Positions 1 to 5,690 of a stretch of DNA of 6,767 bases are shown piece after piece. The position numbers and the translations under genes are program-made. Below the pieces are notes generated by a model, which worked only from the letters and a program-made list of their open reading frames with translations, had not been told where the DNA came from and ran no database searches. The stretch is from Deltaproteobacteria bacterium (GTDB lineage: Bacteria > Desulfobacterota > DSM-4660 > Desulfatiglandales > HGW-15), in the NCBI GenBank assembly GCA_030671095.1, contig DAOVAK010000150.1:1-6767 (forward strand). The letters are read 5' to 3'. Positions within the stretch are counted from its first letter, which is position 1. Each line of letters opens with the position of its first letter.

Positions 1-105
1 GGGCTTGTCTAACAAAATCAGATCGTGAGGTCAACAAAATTATGTGCATTTCCTTGAGACAGCTTTAGCAGGCCACAATACTCACCATGCCCAATCCCCC
101 CTCAC

Positions 106-146
106 CCCCGTATCAAGCCTGTCCCTGTGAAAACAGGGGTACGGGG
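106..146. repeat. Nested hairpin with GAAA loop
   Basis: An outer 7-bp stem, CCCCGTA (106-112) with TACGGGG (140-146), encloses a 6-bp stem CCCTGT (123-128) with ACAGGG (133-138) closing a GAAA loop. The outer stem sequence recurs at 273-279/285-291 inside the neighbouring element, so both appear to derive from one dispersed palindromic repeat family. No T-tract follows, so a terminator role is not supported. Confidence 0.5.
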
Positions 147-173
147 CAAGCTCTAATTCTCGCCCACCCATCA

Positions 174-347
174 GGAGACTGTGTCGCAATTCGTCATCCC
201 CCGCCGACGTCGGCGGGAGATCCAGAATGATTTGATTTTCCGCTAGCTTCCTGGGTTCCGGGTCTCGCCCAACCCCGTATCGAGTACGGGGCAGGCTTAC
301 CGGGCTCGCCCGGAATGACAGTTTTGTTGAATTGTGACACAGTCTCC
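174..347. repeat. MITE-like element with 19-bp inverted ends
   Basis: The ends GGAGACTGTGTCGCAATTC (174-192) and GAATTGTGACACAGTCTCC (329-347) are inverted repeats matching at 18 of 19 positions. Inside lie three palindromes: an 18-nt perfect palindrome at 200-217, a 7-bp stem CCCCGTA/TACGGGG at 273-291, and CCGGGC-TC-GCCCGG at 300-313. GTCATCCC (193-200) and the complement of GGAATGAC (312-319) form an offset second inverted pair; the right side has about nine extra bases. The roughly 174-bp length, the terminal inverted repeats and the absence of any gene fit a non-autonomous miniature element or a composite intergenic repeat. No target-site duplication is evident at the borders. Confidence 0.6.
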
Positions 348-387
348 AGGGGAGAGGGAGAAGGGGGAAGTCCGTGTCTTTGTGGCC

Positions 388-885
388 TCATTTCCTCCTA
401 ATTATCACCTGATCAATGGACCTTCTGCTCCCCTTTCCCCTGCGCTCCGCAGGGTGTCCAAGGGCCACAACAGCCATGAGTTCACAACTTTCTGGCACCT
501 CAAGGATCTTTTGAACGGCTTCCCTGTTATTGAGAATCTCACCCAGCCATACCGCTCCCAAGCCGAGGTGATGGATAGCCAGAAGCATATTCTGGATACA
601 GGCCCCCATGGCCTGAATATCTTTGACACGATTATAGCTTTCCGCATTGTCCAGAAACACGGCGATACAGACGGGTGCACCTTTAATAATATGGGCGTAT
701 TTGGTCTGCCGAGAGAGTTCTATTCTCAACTCGCGATCGCGTACAATGACGAATTTCCAGGGCTGATTGTTAAGTCCAGAAGGCGCCCACGTGCCCATTT
801 CGACGATCTGATCGAGGATCTGGTCATCCACAATATCCGTTGTAAATTTCCTGATGCTCCGACGCGTTCTAATCTCCTCCAGCAT
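388..885 (-). CDS. Nitroreductase family protein (FMN-dependent, small form)
   Basis: Predicted cytoplasmic flavoprotein of 165 residues that would use FMN and NAD(P)H to reduce nitro or quinone-like substrates; the true substrate cannot be read from the sequence. Family signatures are the N-terminal RTRRSIRKF segment (residues 6-14, phosphate-contacting arginines), APSGLNNQPWKF (34-45, flavin-binding loop), the central helix GACIQNMLLAIHHLGLG (94-110) followed by WLGE, and the C-terminal VVALGHPAE strand. Length is normal for the short nitroreductase subgroup. The ATG at 885 is preferred over an in-frame GTG at 891 because AAGGGGG sits 5 nt before the ATG, whereas it abuts the GTG. The gene overlaps the end of the upstream glycosidase-like gene by 17 nt, which implies translational coupling. 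No downstream partner exists on this strand within the window. Confidence 0.9.
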   Translation of the reverse strand: MLEEIRTRRSIRKFTTDIVDDQILDQIVEMGTWAPSGLNNQPWKFVIVRDRELRIELSRQTKYAHIIKGAPVCIAVFLDNAESYNRVKDIQAMGACIQNMLLAIHHLGLGAVWLGEILNNREAVQKILEVPESCELMAVVALGHPAERRGKGSRRSIDQVIIRRK

Positions 886-1759
886 TTGCACCCCCTTTTC
901 TCTTCACAACCCCAATCACATTGGGTATTCTCTGTAGCGATTTGAGATCCTCATGTTCCGTGGTATCCGCTTCACAGGTTCCGACAAATATCATCTCTTT
1001 GCCACGGGCTCTAATGTAAAGCGTTGCCTCCGGCCCACCTTCAAGGTACATGGCACTTTTTATGTTAATGGGGATAGAAAGCAGAATATGGATGAGGTCA
1101 TGGGTTGAGAAGGGCGACCGACTCAGGATGAACAGGACATGGTTGTCGTTGTCCATGCCGATGGCAGCCGAACCGTAGATCTCCTCTCGCTGTGGCCAAC
1201 CCCTCTTTTTTCCGTCACTTATCATCCTGTAGTTCTGCACGACCGTGTTGTACCTCTTGATCACGCTCTTCCAGTCCTTATGAAGGCGTCGATCCACAAT
1301 CTGCACTTCAGGGAGGGAGGCGTCAACAGGATTAAAGCAAAGAAAGGCCCCAAAAGCAGGATTGATATAGGAATTGTTGAGGTGTTTGTCATTCCTCATA
1401 TATCCCGTGCTCCTGAGAGGCTCCATATTCTGATACATGCTGGCATTGATAGCGGCCAGCAGGCCAAATTCATTGCACCATGCTTTTGCGGTTTGAGGTT
1501 TGCGGTCGTATTCTGACGCAGACAAGAGTCTCAGCGCATGGAACTTCGGGTCGATTTTAAGGATAACAATCTTATGATTGCAAATCTTGGATCTCATCTT
1601 TGGATCGAACGCTCCCATATATAGTCCATCAGAAAGTTTCTGCCACGCACGGGGTTCAGCACTGGAACGCGAGACAGCTATGATCAAGAACATCAGGAGA
1701 AGTAGTAGGATTGCAGACAGACGACTATTCAACATGTTTCTCCGTACACCACTTTTCAT
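869..1759 (-). CDS. Secreted phosphodiester glycosidase-like (NAGPA/DUF2233) protein
   Basis: A 296-residue exported protein of the phosphodiester glycosidase (DUF2233, NAGPA-type) family, whose characterised members cleave sugar-phosphodiester linkages; the substrate here is unknown. The N-terminus has a signal peptide: basic residues (R6, R7, R13), a hydrophobic core around 16-29, and a likely cleavage near SSA-EP (34/35). Family motifs follow: AINASMY (103-109), NYRMISDGK (176-184), SAAIGMDNDNHVLFI (197-211) and the conserved LEGGPEATLYI (239-249). The frame stays open upstream to a TTG at 1843, adding 28 residues. The ATG at 1759 is chosen because GGGAGGAG precedes it and because the longer start falls in the promoter. 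Export to periplasm or cell surface is expected. It is the first gene of an operon with the overlapping nitroreductase, a pairing with no obvious biochemical logic. Confidence 0.85.
   Translation of the reverse strand: MKSGVRRNMLNSRLSAILLLLLMFLIIAVSRSSAEPRAWQKLSDGLYMGAFDPKMRSKICNHKIVILKIDPKFHALRLLSASEYDRKPQTAKAWCNEFGLLAAINASMYQNMEPLRSTGYMRNDKHLNNSYINPAFGAFLCFNPVDASLPEVQIVDRRLHKDWKSVIKRYNTVVQNYRMISDGKKRGWPQREEIYGSAAIGMDNDNHVLFILSRSPFSTHDLIHILLSIPINIKSAMYLEGGPEATLYIRARGKEMIFVGTCEADTTEHEDLKSLQRIPNVIGVVKRKGGANAGGD
891..897 (-). promoter_or_regulatory. Ribosome binding site of nitroreductase
   Basis: On the minus strand AAGGGGG (897 to 891) is 5 nt upstream of the ATG at 885. It runs right up to the alternative GTG codon, so it decides the start in favour of the ATG. 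It lies 3' of the upstream gene's stop codon only in map terms: the upstream gene is still being translated through it, which suits coupled translation. Confidence 0.6.
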
Positions 1760-1763
1760 GTCT

Positions 1764-1771
1764 CTCCTCCC
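1764..1771 (-). promoter_or_regulatory. Strong ribosome binding site of glycosidase-like gene
   Basis: GGGAGGAG on the minus strand, with the GGAGG core 6 nt before the ATG at 1759. It is the clearest Shine-Dalgarno in the window and fixes the start inside the longer open frame. Confidence 0.8.
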
Positions 1772-1812
1772 AAATTCCGGATTTTCTTCGAGGAAAGGAA
1801 CGCCTGTCCGTG

Positions 1813-1843
1813 AGTATAGCAAAGACTTCATAGGATTGCGCAA
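1813..1843 (-). promoter_or_regulatory. Extended -10 promoter of minus-strand operon
   Basis: Read on the minus strand, TGCTATACT gives an extended -10 (TATACT at 1818-1813, five of six consensus bases, preceded by TGn). A possible -35, TTGCGC (1843-1838), sits at a long 19-nt spacing, so the extended -10 probably carries most of the activity. Transcription would begin near 1805, leaving a leader of about 45 nt. The alternative TTG start at 1843 coincides with the -35 and would not be transcribed. Confidence 0.5.
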
Positions 1844-1964
1844 GTCTGGAATCTATTAAAACCGAAACTTTCTCAAAAAAATATTAAATTTCAACATGTT
1901 ATGCCGCACCAAGGAAAACCGACAAGAAACACGCTTCTGAAAAATCGCGCTCCGTGCGCTTCAT

Positions 1965-1992
1965 TTGACATTCTTGGTGAAATTGTTATGTT
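1965..1992 (+). promoter_or_regulatory. Promoter of the CULT-Lon operon
   Basis: A perfect -35 TTGACA (1965-1970) is separated by 16 nt from TATGTT (1987-1992, four of six -10 bases). Transcription would start near 2000, about 28 nt before the ATG at 2028. The first in-frame start-like codon of the CULT gene, a TTG at 1965, lies within the -35 itself and so cannot be the translation start from this promoter. The region is shared with the divergent minus-strand operon; its AT-rich centre lies around 1868-1895. Confidence 0.5.
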
Positions 1993-2027
1993 TTGATATC
2001 CGATACCCCCTTGCCTTGGATTCAAAG

Positions 2028-2393
2028 ATGCTCTTTCTGCTTTCTTCCCTTGAAAAAGTGGGTGGAAATGGTGCGAAGGCTTATCATTGCGCTGCCTGCG
2101 GTGGATTAATCAGCCACTCTGACCGACTGATTCTCGTCGGGGGGACCGATCGTCACCTTTTCGTCAACCCGGCAGGTGTGGAGTGCGATTTTCATACCTT
2201 TTATTCCTGTCCAGGTGCAATCGCTGTAGGAGAAGCGACTGAGGTCCACACCTGGTTTTCAGGGTATACGTGGCGAATGGCCTTCTGCCGCCAATGCGGT
2301 CAACACCTTGGCTGGTATTACGAAGCCCTTTTTAAATCCGAGCGCCCGGGGGAGTTCTGGGGGATCCTTATCTCCCACGTCGTCAGCCAATAA
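2028..2393 (+). CDS. Single-domain CULT (cereblon-like) protein
   Basis: A 121-residue protein matching the CULT domain, the beta-tent fold that binds thalidomide-type imides in human cereblon and in the Magnetospirillum homologue MsCI4. Zinc ligands are CAAC (C21, C24) and CRQC (C87, C90). NPAG (47-50) and the HTWFSGYTW segment supply H74, W76 and W82; HLGWYYE supplies W96 and Y98. By motif alignment these correspond to human N351, H378, W380, W386, W400 and F402, so the ligand cage looks complete. The closing strand FWGIL (110-114) resembles cereblon FWGL. No signal peptide is convincing, so it is probably cytoplasmic. The start is uncertain: ATG 2028 has only a weak GGA ribosome site 7 nt upstream, and GTG 2058 is possible; both keep the whole domain. 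The next gene, 46 nt downstream, encodes a Lon-type protease with no separate promoter visible, suggesting a joint role in recognising and degrading damaged proteins (inference). Confidence 0.88.
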   Translation: MLFLLSSLEKVGGNGAKAYHCAACGGLISHSDRLILVGGTDRHLFVNPAGVECDFHTFYSCPGAIAVGEATEVHTWFSGYTWRMAFCRQCGQHLGWYYEALFKSERPGEFWGILISHVVSQ

Positions 2394-2426
2394 TCAAGTG
2401 CCCAAAGAATCAACAAGCGAAAAAAT

Positions 2427-2432
2427 GGAGGG
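2427..2432 (+). promoter_or_regulatory. Ribosome binding site of Lon-like gene
   Basis: GGAGGG lies 7 nt before the ATG at 2440. It is much stronger than the site of the upstream CULT gene, which suggests the protease is translated more efficiently than its co-transcribed partner. Confidence 0.75.
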
Positions 2433-2439
2433 ATAGGAT

Positions 2440-4881
2440 ATGCCCAAACAATTCCCGGAAGTCCCGATTGACGAGCTTCGAGGCCATGTGGATCCAGAAT
2501 CTCTTCCCTTTGAAAACACAGCCTCCCTCGAACCCCCTAAAGAACGAATCCTCGGCCAGGACAGGGCCAGCGATGCCATCAAATTCGGGATGGGCATGAA
2601 GGAAAACAATTATCACATCTTCATTGCAGGTCCCTCCAAAGCGGGGCTGACTTACACAGCCAGGACCTATCTTGAAGAACAGGCGAAAAAAGAGCCAACG
2701 CCGCCTGACTGCTGTTATGTGTACAACTTCAAGGAACCCGATAAGCCCACGAGCTTAAGAATTTCGGCTAGCCAGGGCAAAGAACTCAAAAAAGATATGC
2801 AGGAGTTGATCAACACCCTTCAGACAAAACTCCCTGAAGTCTTTGACAGTGAGGACTACCGCGGTAGAGATAGCGAATTGCAAGAGGGCATCGAACGACA
2901 CCGTCGAGAAATTATCGATGGGTTGTCTCGTGAAGCCAAGGAAGAAGGTTTCATACTTCAGGTCTCTCAGGTGGGCATGGTCATCATCCCAGCCACGAAA
3001 GAGGGTCAACCCTTGAGCCAAGAGGAACTGGCCCAACTGGGCGAAGAGGACAGGCAAAAGCTCAAAGAAAAGAGTGATGAACTCCAGGAAAAAATGAAAG
3101 GGGCAGTTAGCAAAATCCGAGATTTGGAAGCGGAGTTCAAGGAGAGACAAGAAAAGCTGAAAAGCAACATTGCCCTATTTGTTGTGGGACAGGAGTTGGA
3201 AGGCTATCGGGAAAAGTATAAGGAAGAGTCAGAGGTGATAGAATACCTCAAGGTGGTGCAGGAAGATATTGTTGAGAACATCGATGACTTCATAAAGAAA
3301 CCGGAAAGCCCACAACAGCAACTCGTGCAGCTTCCTGTCGCTGCCAGGGAACCCACCTTTCGTAAGTATGATATCAACGTCCTGGTTGACCATTCCGAAA
3401 CAAAAGGTGCTCCCGTTGTCATCGAATCCAATCCCATTTATCCAAACCTCTTCGGAACCATTGAACGCCAGGCATTGTTCGGCGCCCTGTTTACCGATTT
3501 CACCATGATCAAACCAGGGGTCCTTCACAAAGCGAATGGTGGATATCTCGTCATGAAGGCGTTGGATTTGCTAAGGTGGTATGTCTCCTATGAGGCACTG
3601 AAGCGGGCACTTCGAGATCAGGAAATTCGTATTGAAGATTTGGGGGAGCTTTACGGCCTTTTCAGCACACGAACTATTCGTCCTGAGCCCATTCCTCTCA
3701 ATATCAAAATCGTGCTCACGGGGGATCCCTATCTTTTCGAATTGCTTCACTTTTACGATGATCGTTTCGAGAAGCTCTTCAAGGTCAAGGCACACATGGA
3801 TGACCGGATGGACCGAAAAGATGAGAGCGCCATGCAGGTGGCACAAATGATCGGGGACTTCTGTTCTGAGCAGGACATCCGTCATCTGGATCGAAGGGGT
3901 GTGGCTCGGATCCTTGAATACAGCATGGAGCGCACCGAAGACCGGGATAAACTCACCCTAGAACTGGGAGACATAAGCGACCTGATCAGAGAGGCCAACT
4001 ACTTTGCTGGCCAGAATGAGACGGAATTCATCCAACGGGCTCACGTTGAAAAGGCTATTCAAAAGCGCATTTTCAGATCCAATCTATGGGAGGAACGGAT
4101 CAAAGAACTGGTGGAGAAGGATATTTTCTGGATCGAAACCGATGGCTCAAAAATAGGTCAGATCAATGGGATCTCTATTCTCATGACAAGTGATCACGAA
4201 TTCGGTAAACCCAACCGGATTACAGCGACAGTCTCGGTGGGTCGCGAGGGTGTGGTTGGCATCGAACGTGAATCCAAGATGAGTGGCAACATTCACACCA
4301 AAGGCGTCATGATACTTACCAGCTTTCTCAAAGAACGCTTCGCCCATAACAAGCCGTTGTCCCTTTCTGCAACCTTGTGTTTTGAGCAAAGCTATGGATT
4401 GGTGGAAGGAGACAGCGCGTCTAGCACAGAGCTTTTTGCCCTATTAAGTGCCTTGGCAAGGATCCCCATTTACCAAGGGATCGCCGTGACAGGTTCGATC
4501 AGCCAGAAAGGGGAAATCCAGGCCGTGGGCGGTGTAACCCGTAAGGTGGAGGCCTTTTTTGACATCTGCAAGCACAAGGGTCTCAATGGCCGTCAGGGCG
4601 TTATCATCCCGGAAAAAAACGTCCGAAACCTCATGCTCAAGCAAGAAGTCATTGATAGTGTGAAAGCGGGGCAATTCCACATCTGGCCCATTTCCACGGT
4701 TGAGCAAGGCATTGAAATTCTGACGGGGACGGAAGCTGGAGAACTGCAACCTGATGGCACATATCCCGAAGGCACCCTCTTTAGTACGGTGGATGAACGC
4801 TTCCTGGAAATTGCGGAAATCGTCAAGAAATTCGCCAAAGAGGAGGAAGAGGAGGGCGAAAAACCGGATGAAGAAAAATGA
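2440..4881 (+). CDS. Lon-family (S16) peptidase, LonB/LonC-like with degenerate AAA+ module
   Basis: An 813-residue cytoplasmic serine-lysine peptidase of the AAA_32/Lon_C group, expected to form a ring and degrade unfolded or tagged proteins. An N-terminal AAA-like part begins around residue 35 (ILGQDRASDAIKFGM). Its Walker A position reads GPSKAGLT (64-71), with L70 where the ATP-binding lysine should be. A helical, charged coiled-coil insertion of LonC type covers about 193-275. AAA landmarks resume with NPIYPNLFGTIE, ANGGYLVM (365-372, a Walker B region lacking the usual DE), the sensor-like LTGDP (426-430) and FEKLFKVKA. The protease domain occupies about 570-770. S659 in EGDSASSTE and K702 in GGVTRK are 43 residues apart, as in E. 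coli Lon S679/K722. The C-terminus is a Glu/Lys-rich acidic tail. There is no LonA-type N-domain, so substrate recognition may rely on the coiled coil or a partner such as the adjacent CULT protein. Whether it hydrolyses ATP is doubtful. Confidence 0.92.
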   Translation: MPKQFPEVPIDELRGHVDPESLPFENTASLEPPKERILGQDRASDAIKFGMGMKENNYHIFIAGPSKAGLTYTARTYLEEQAKKEPTPPDCCYVYNFKEPDKPTSLRISASQGKELKKDMQELINTLQTKLPEVFDSEDYRGRDSELQEGIERHRREIIDGLSREAKEEGFILQVSQVGMVIIPATKEGQPLSQEELAQLGEEDRQKLKEKSDELQEKMKGAVSKIRDLEAEFKERQEKLKSNIALFVVGQELEGYREKYKEESEVIEYLKVVQEDIVENIDDFIKKPESPQQQLVQLPVAAREPTFRKYDINVLVDHSETKGAPVVIESNPIYPNLFGTIERQALFGALFTDFTMIKPGVLHKANGGYLVMKALDLLRWYVSYEALKRALRDQEIRIEDLGELYGLFSTRTIRPEPIPLNIKIVLTGDPYLFELLHFYDDRFEKLFKVKAHMDDRMDRKDESAMQVAQMIGDFCSEQDIRHLDRRGVARILEYSMERTEDRDKLTLELGDISDLIREANYFAGQNETEFIQRAHVEKAIQKRIFRSNLWEERIKELVEKDIFWIETDGSKIGQINGISILMTSDHEFGKPNRITATVSVGREGVVGIERESKMSGNIHTKGVMILTSFLKERFAHNKPLSLSATLCFEQSYGLVEGDSASSTELFALLSALARIPIYQGIAVTGSISQKGEIQAVGGVTRKVEAFFDICKHKGLNGRQGVIIPEKNVRNLMLKQEVIDSVKAGQFHIWPISTVEQGIEILTGTEAGELQPDGTYPEGTLFSTVDERFLEIAEIVKKFAKEEEEEGEKPDEEK

Positions 4882-4898
4882 GGCCATCACCCTTTTCT

Positions 4899-4939
4899 CC
4901 CTATGGGCCGGCTTCCGGCTCCGCTTCCAGCCCGTAGGG
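4899..4939 (+). terminator. Stem-loop after the Lon-like gene
   Basis: CCCTATGGGC (4899-4908) pairs with GCCCGTAGGG (4930-4939) over 10 bp including one T-G wobble. The 21-nt loop itself has GGC/GCC-rich repeats that could pair further. It begins 17 nt after the stop codon and could terminate or stabilise the CULT-Lon transcript. No T-tract follows, so an intrinsic terminator is not proven. The remaining spacer up to 5141 contains no gene. Confidence 0.4.
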
Positions 4940-5083
4940 CTTCCAGGCCGGAGGGTAGAGCCTACAGCTCGGAGAGAGGTAAGGGGATCTCTATTCGGGC
5001 AGGGGGAGGTGGCTAAAAAAGTATTACCATGTCAACACTCATAGACGTTACCGAGAGATTTGGGATGTTTCTGACTGAGAGGG

Positions 5084-5110
5084 TTGACGGATAGCCGCCG
5101 AATGTTTAAT
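5084..5110 (+). promoter_or_regulatory. Candidate promoter of BFN gene
   Basis: TTGACG (5084-5089, five of six) and TTTAAT (5105-5110, five of six) are separated by 15 nt, shorter than the preferred 17. Transcription would start near 5117, leaving room for the GAGAGG ribosome site (5129-5134), which is 7 nt before the ATG at 5142. The good hexamers but short spacing make this a moderate prediction. Confidence 0.4.
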
Positions 5111-5141
5111 AGGATCACATGAAGACCTGAGAGGTTACGAG

Positions 5142-5597
5142 ATGACATCTGACGAAATGATATCCATAAGTGAAGTTCATCTTGAGTCCGATCCCAATAG
5201 GGGGAATATGGTCGTTCTCAAAGAAGATGCAGACGCAGAGCGCTATTTCATGATGTTCGTTGGCGACGCGGAATTTGCCGCCATTGCCAAGGAGAAAGGC
5301 CTGGTTGAACCGAAACGCCCTCTAACCCATGAACTTTACCTCAATATCATGGACAAACTGCAACTGGAGTTCCTTCGCATCGAGATCCACGACATGCAGC
5401 AGGAGACCTTTTATGCCCACGTGATCTTGCGTGCCAATGGGGAAGAGCATGCTATTGACAGTAGACCCAGCGACGCGGTAGCGCTTGCCTTGAACAGGAA
5501 GGTCCCCATTTTGGTCCGCCAGGATCTATTTCGCCGCAAGCTTACTCAGGAAGAAGTTAAGGAATATGAGGGGCTTGTAAAAAGTGTCAAGTTTTAG
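5142..5597 (+). CDS. Bifunctional nuclease family (BFN/DUF151) protein
   Basis: A 151-residue protein of the BFN/DUF151 family. The plant founder has combined RNase and DNase activity, while bacterial members are largely uncharacterised. Diagnostic segments are FVGDAEFAAIA (39-49), RPLTHEL (59-65), the helix-strand region NIMDKLQLEFLRIEIHD (68-84) and the family hallmark DSRPSDAVALAL (106-117), followed by VPILV. A C-terminal charged helix rich in E and K replaces the UVR domain seen in some plant and bacterial relatives. Length is typical. The start is supported by GAGAGG 7 nt upstream. No signal peptide is present, so it is cytoplasmic. It appears to be a single transcription unit, separated from the Lon-like gene by 260 bp and from the permease by 93 bp. 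A role in stress responses together with the protease is speculative. Confidence 0.9.
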   Translation: MTSDEMISISEVHLESDPNRGNMVVLKEDADAERYFMMFVGDAEFAAIAKEKGLVEPKRPLTHELYLNIMDKLQLEFLRIEIHDMQQETFYAHVILRANGEEHAIDSRPSDAVALALNRKVPILVRQDLFRRKLTQEEVKEYEGLVKSVKF

Positions 5598-5621
5598 GTG
5601 TTGAACAGCAAATCTTGACAC
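5584..5621. repeat. Inverted repeat across BFN stop codon and next promoter
   Basis: GTGTCAAG (5584-5591) and CTTGACAC (5614-5621) are perfect 8-bp inverted repeats with a 22-nt loop. The left arm is in the last BFN codons, the stop codon is in the loop, and the right arm contains the -35 TTGACA of the permease promoter. It could be a weak stem-loop on the BFN mRNA or an operator-like site; chance is also possible. Confidence 0.4.
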
Positions 5622-5643
5622 ACAACCATCTTCTTCATATCCT
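5615..5643 (+). promoter_or_regulatory. Promoter of the EamA permease gene
   Basis: A consensus -35 TTGACA (5615-5620) lies exactly 17 nt from TATCCT (5638-5643, four of six -10 bases). Transcription would start near 5650, giving a leader of about 40 nt. This argues that the permease is expressed independently of the BFN gene. Confidence 0.5.
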
Positions 5644-5690
5644 GCCTTGATCGGAGTGTCCTCCCTAACATCTAAAACAGGATAGCTGCC

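Larger units (their letters stand above)
1..387. other. Gene-free region with hairpin repeats
   Basis: No convincing coding sequence is visible on either strand. The open frames crossing this stretch have no family resemblance, and one on the plus strand simply runs antisense to the nitroreductase. The first ~100 bases show no recognisable structure. The rest holds a nested hairpin (106-146) and a MITE-like inverted-repeat element (174-347). Because it lies directly after the minus-strand operon, it probably also serves as that operon's 3' untranslated region, although no hairpin followed by a T-run typical of an intrinsic terminator was found. Confidence 0.6.

Noticed and set aside
334..945. 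203-residue open frame on the plus strand
   Set aside because: It is antisense to the nitroreductase and the end of the glycosidase-like gene, with no recognisable family pattern.
1760..1843. 28-residue N-terminal extension of the glycosidase-like protein from TTG 1843
   Set aside because: It covers the promoter, and a strong ribosome site precedes the ATG at 1759, which directly gives a regular signal peptide.
1868..1895. AT-rich tract as an intrinsic terminator
   Set aside because: No GC-rich stem adjoins it, and it sits between two divergent gene starts where no transcript is expected to end.
1965..2027. Longer N-terminus of the CULT protein starting at TTG 1965
   Set aside because: The TTG is part of a consensus -35 box and has no ribosome site; the extra residues do not resemble a signal peptide or a domain.
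2080..2110. Possible frameshift at the start of the CULT domain
   Set aside because: The in-frame sequence gives a complete CULT domain from the first CxxC onward; alternative frames hit stops and add nothing recognisable.
4444..4890. 148-residue minus-strand open frame antisense to the protease domain
   Set aside because: The plus-strand frame encodes conserved catalytic Lon motifs here, so the antisense frame is a shadow.
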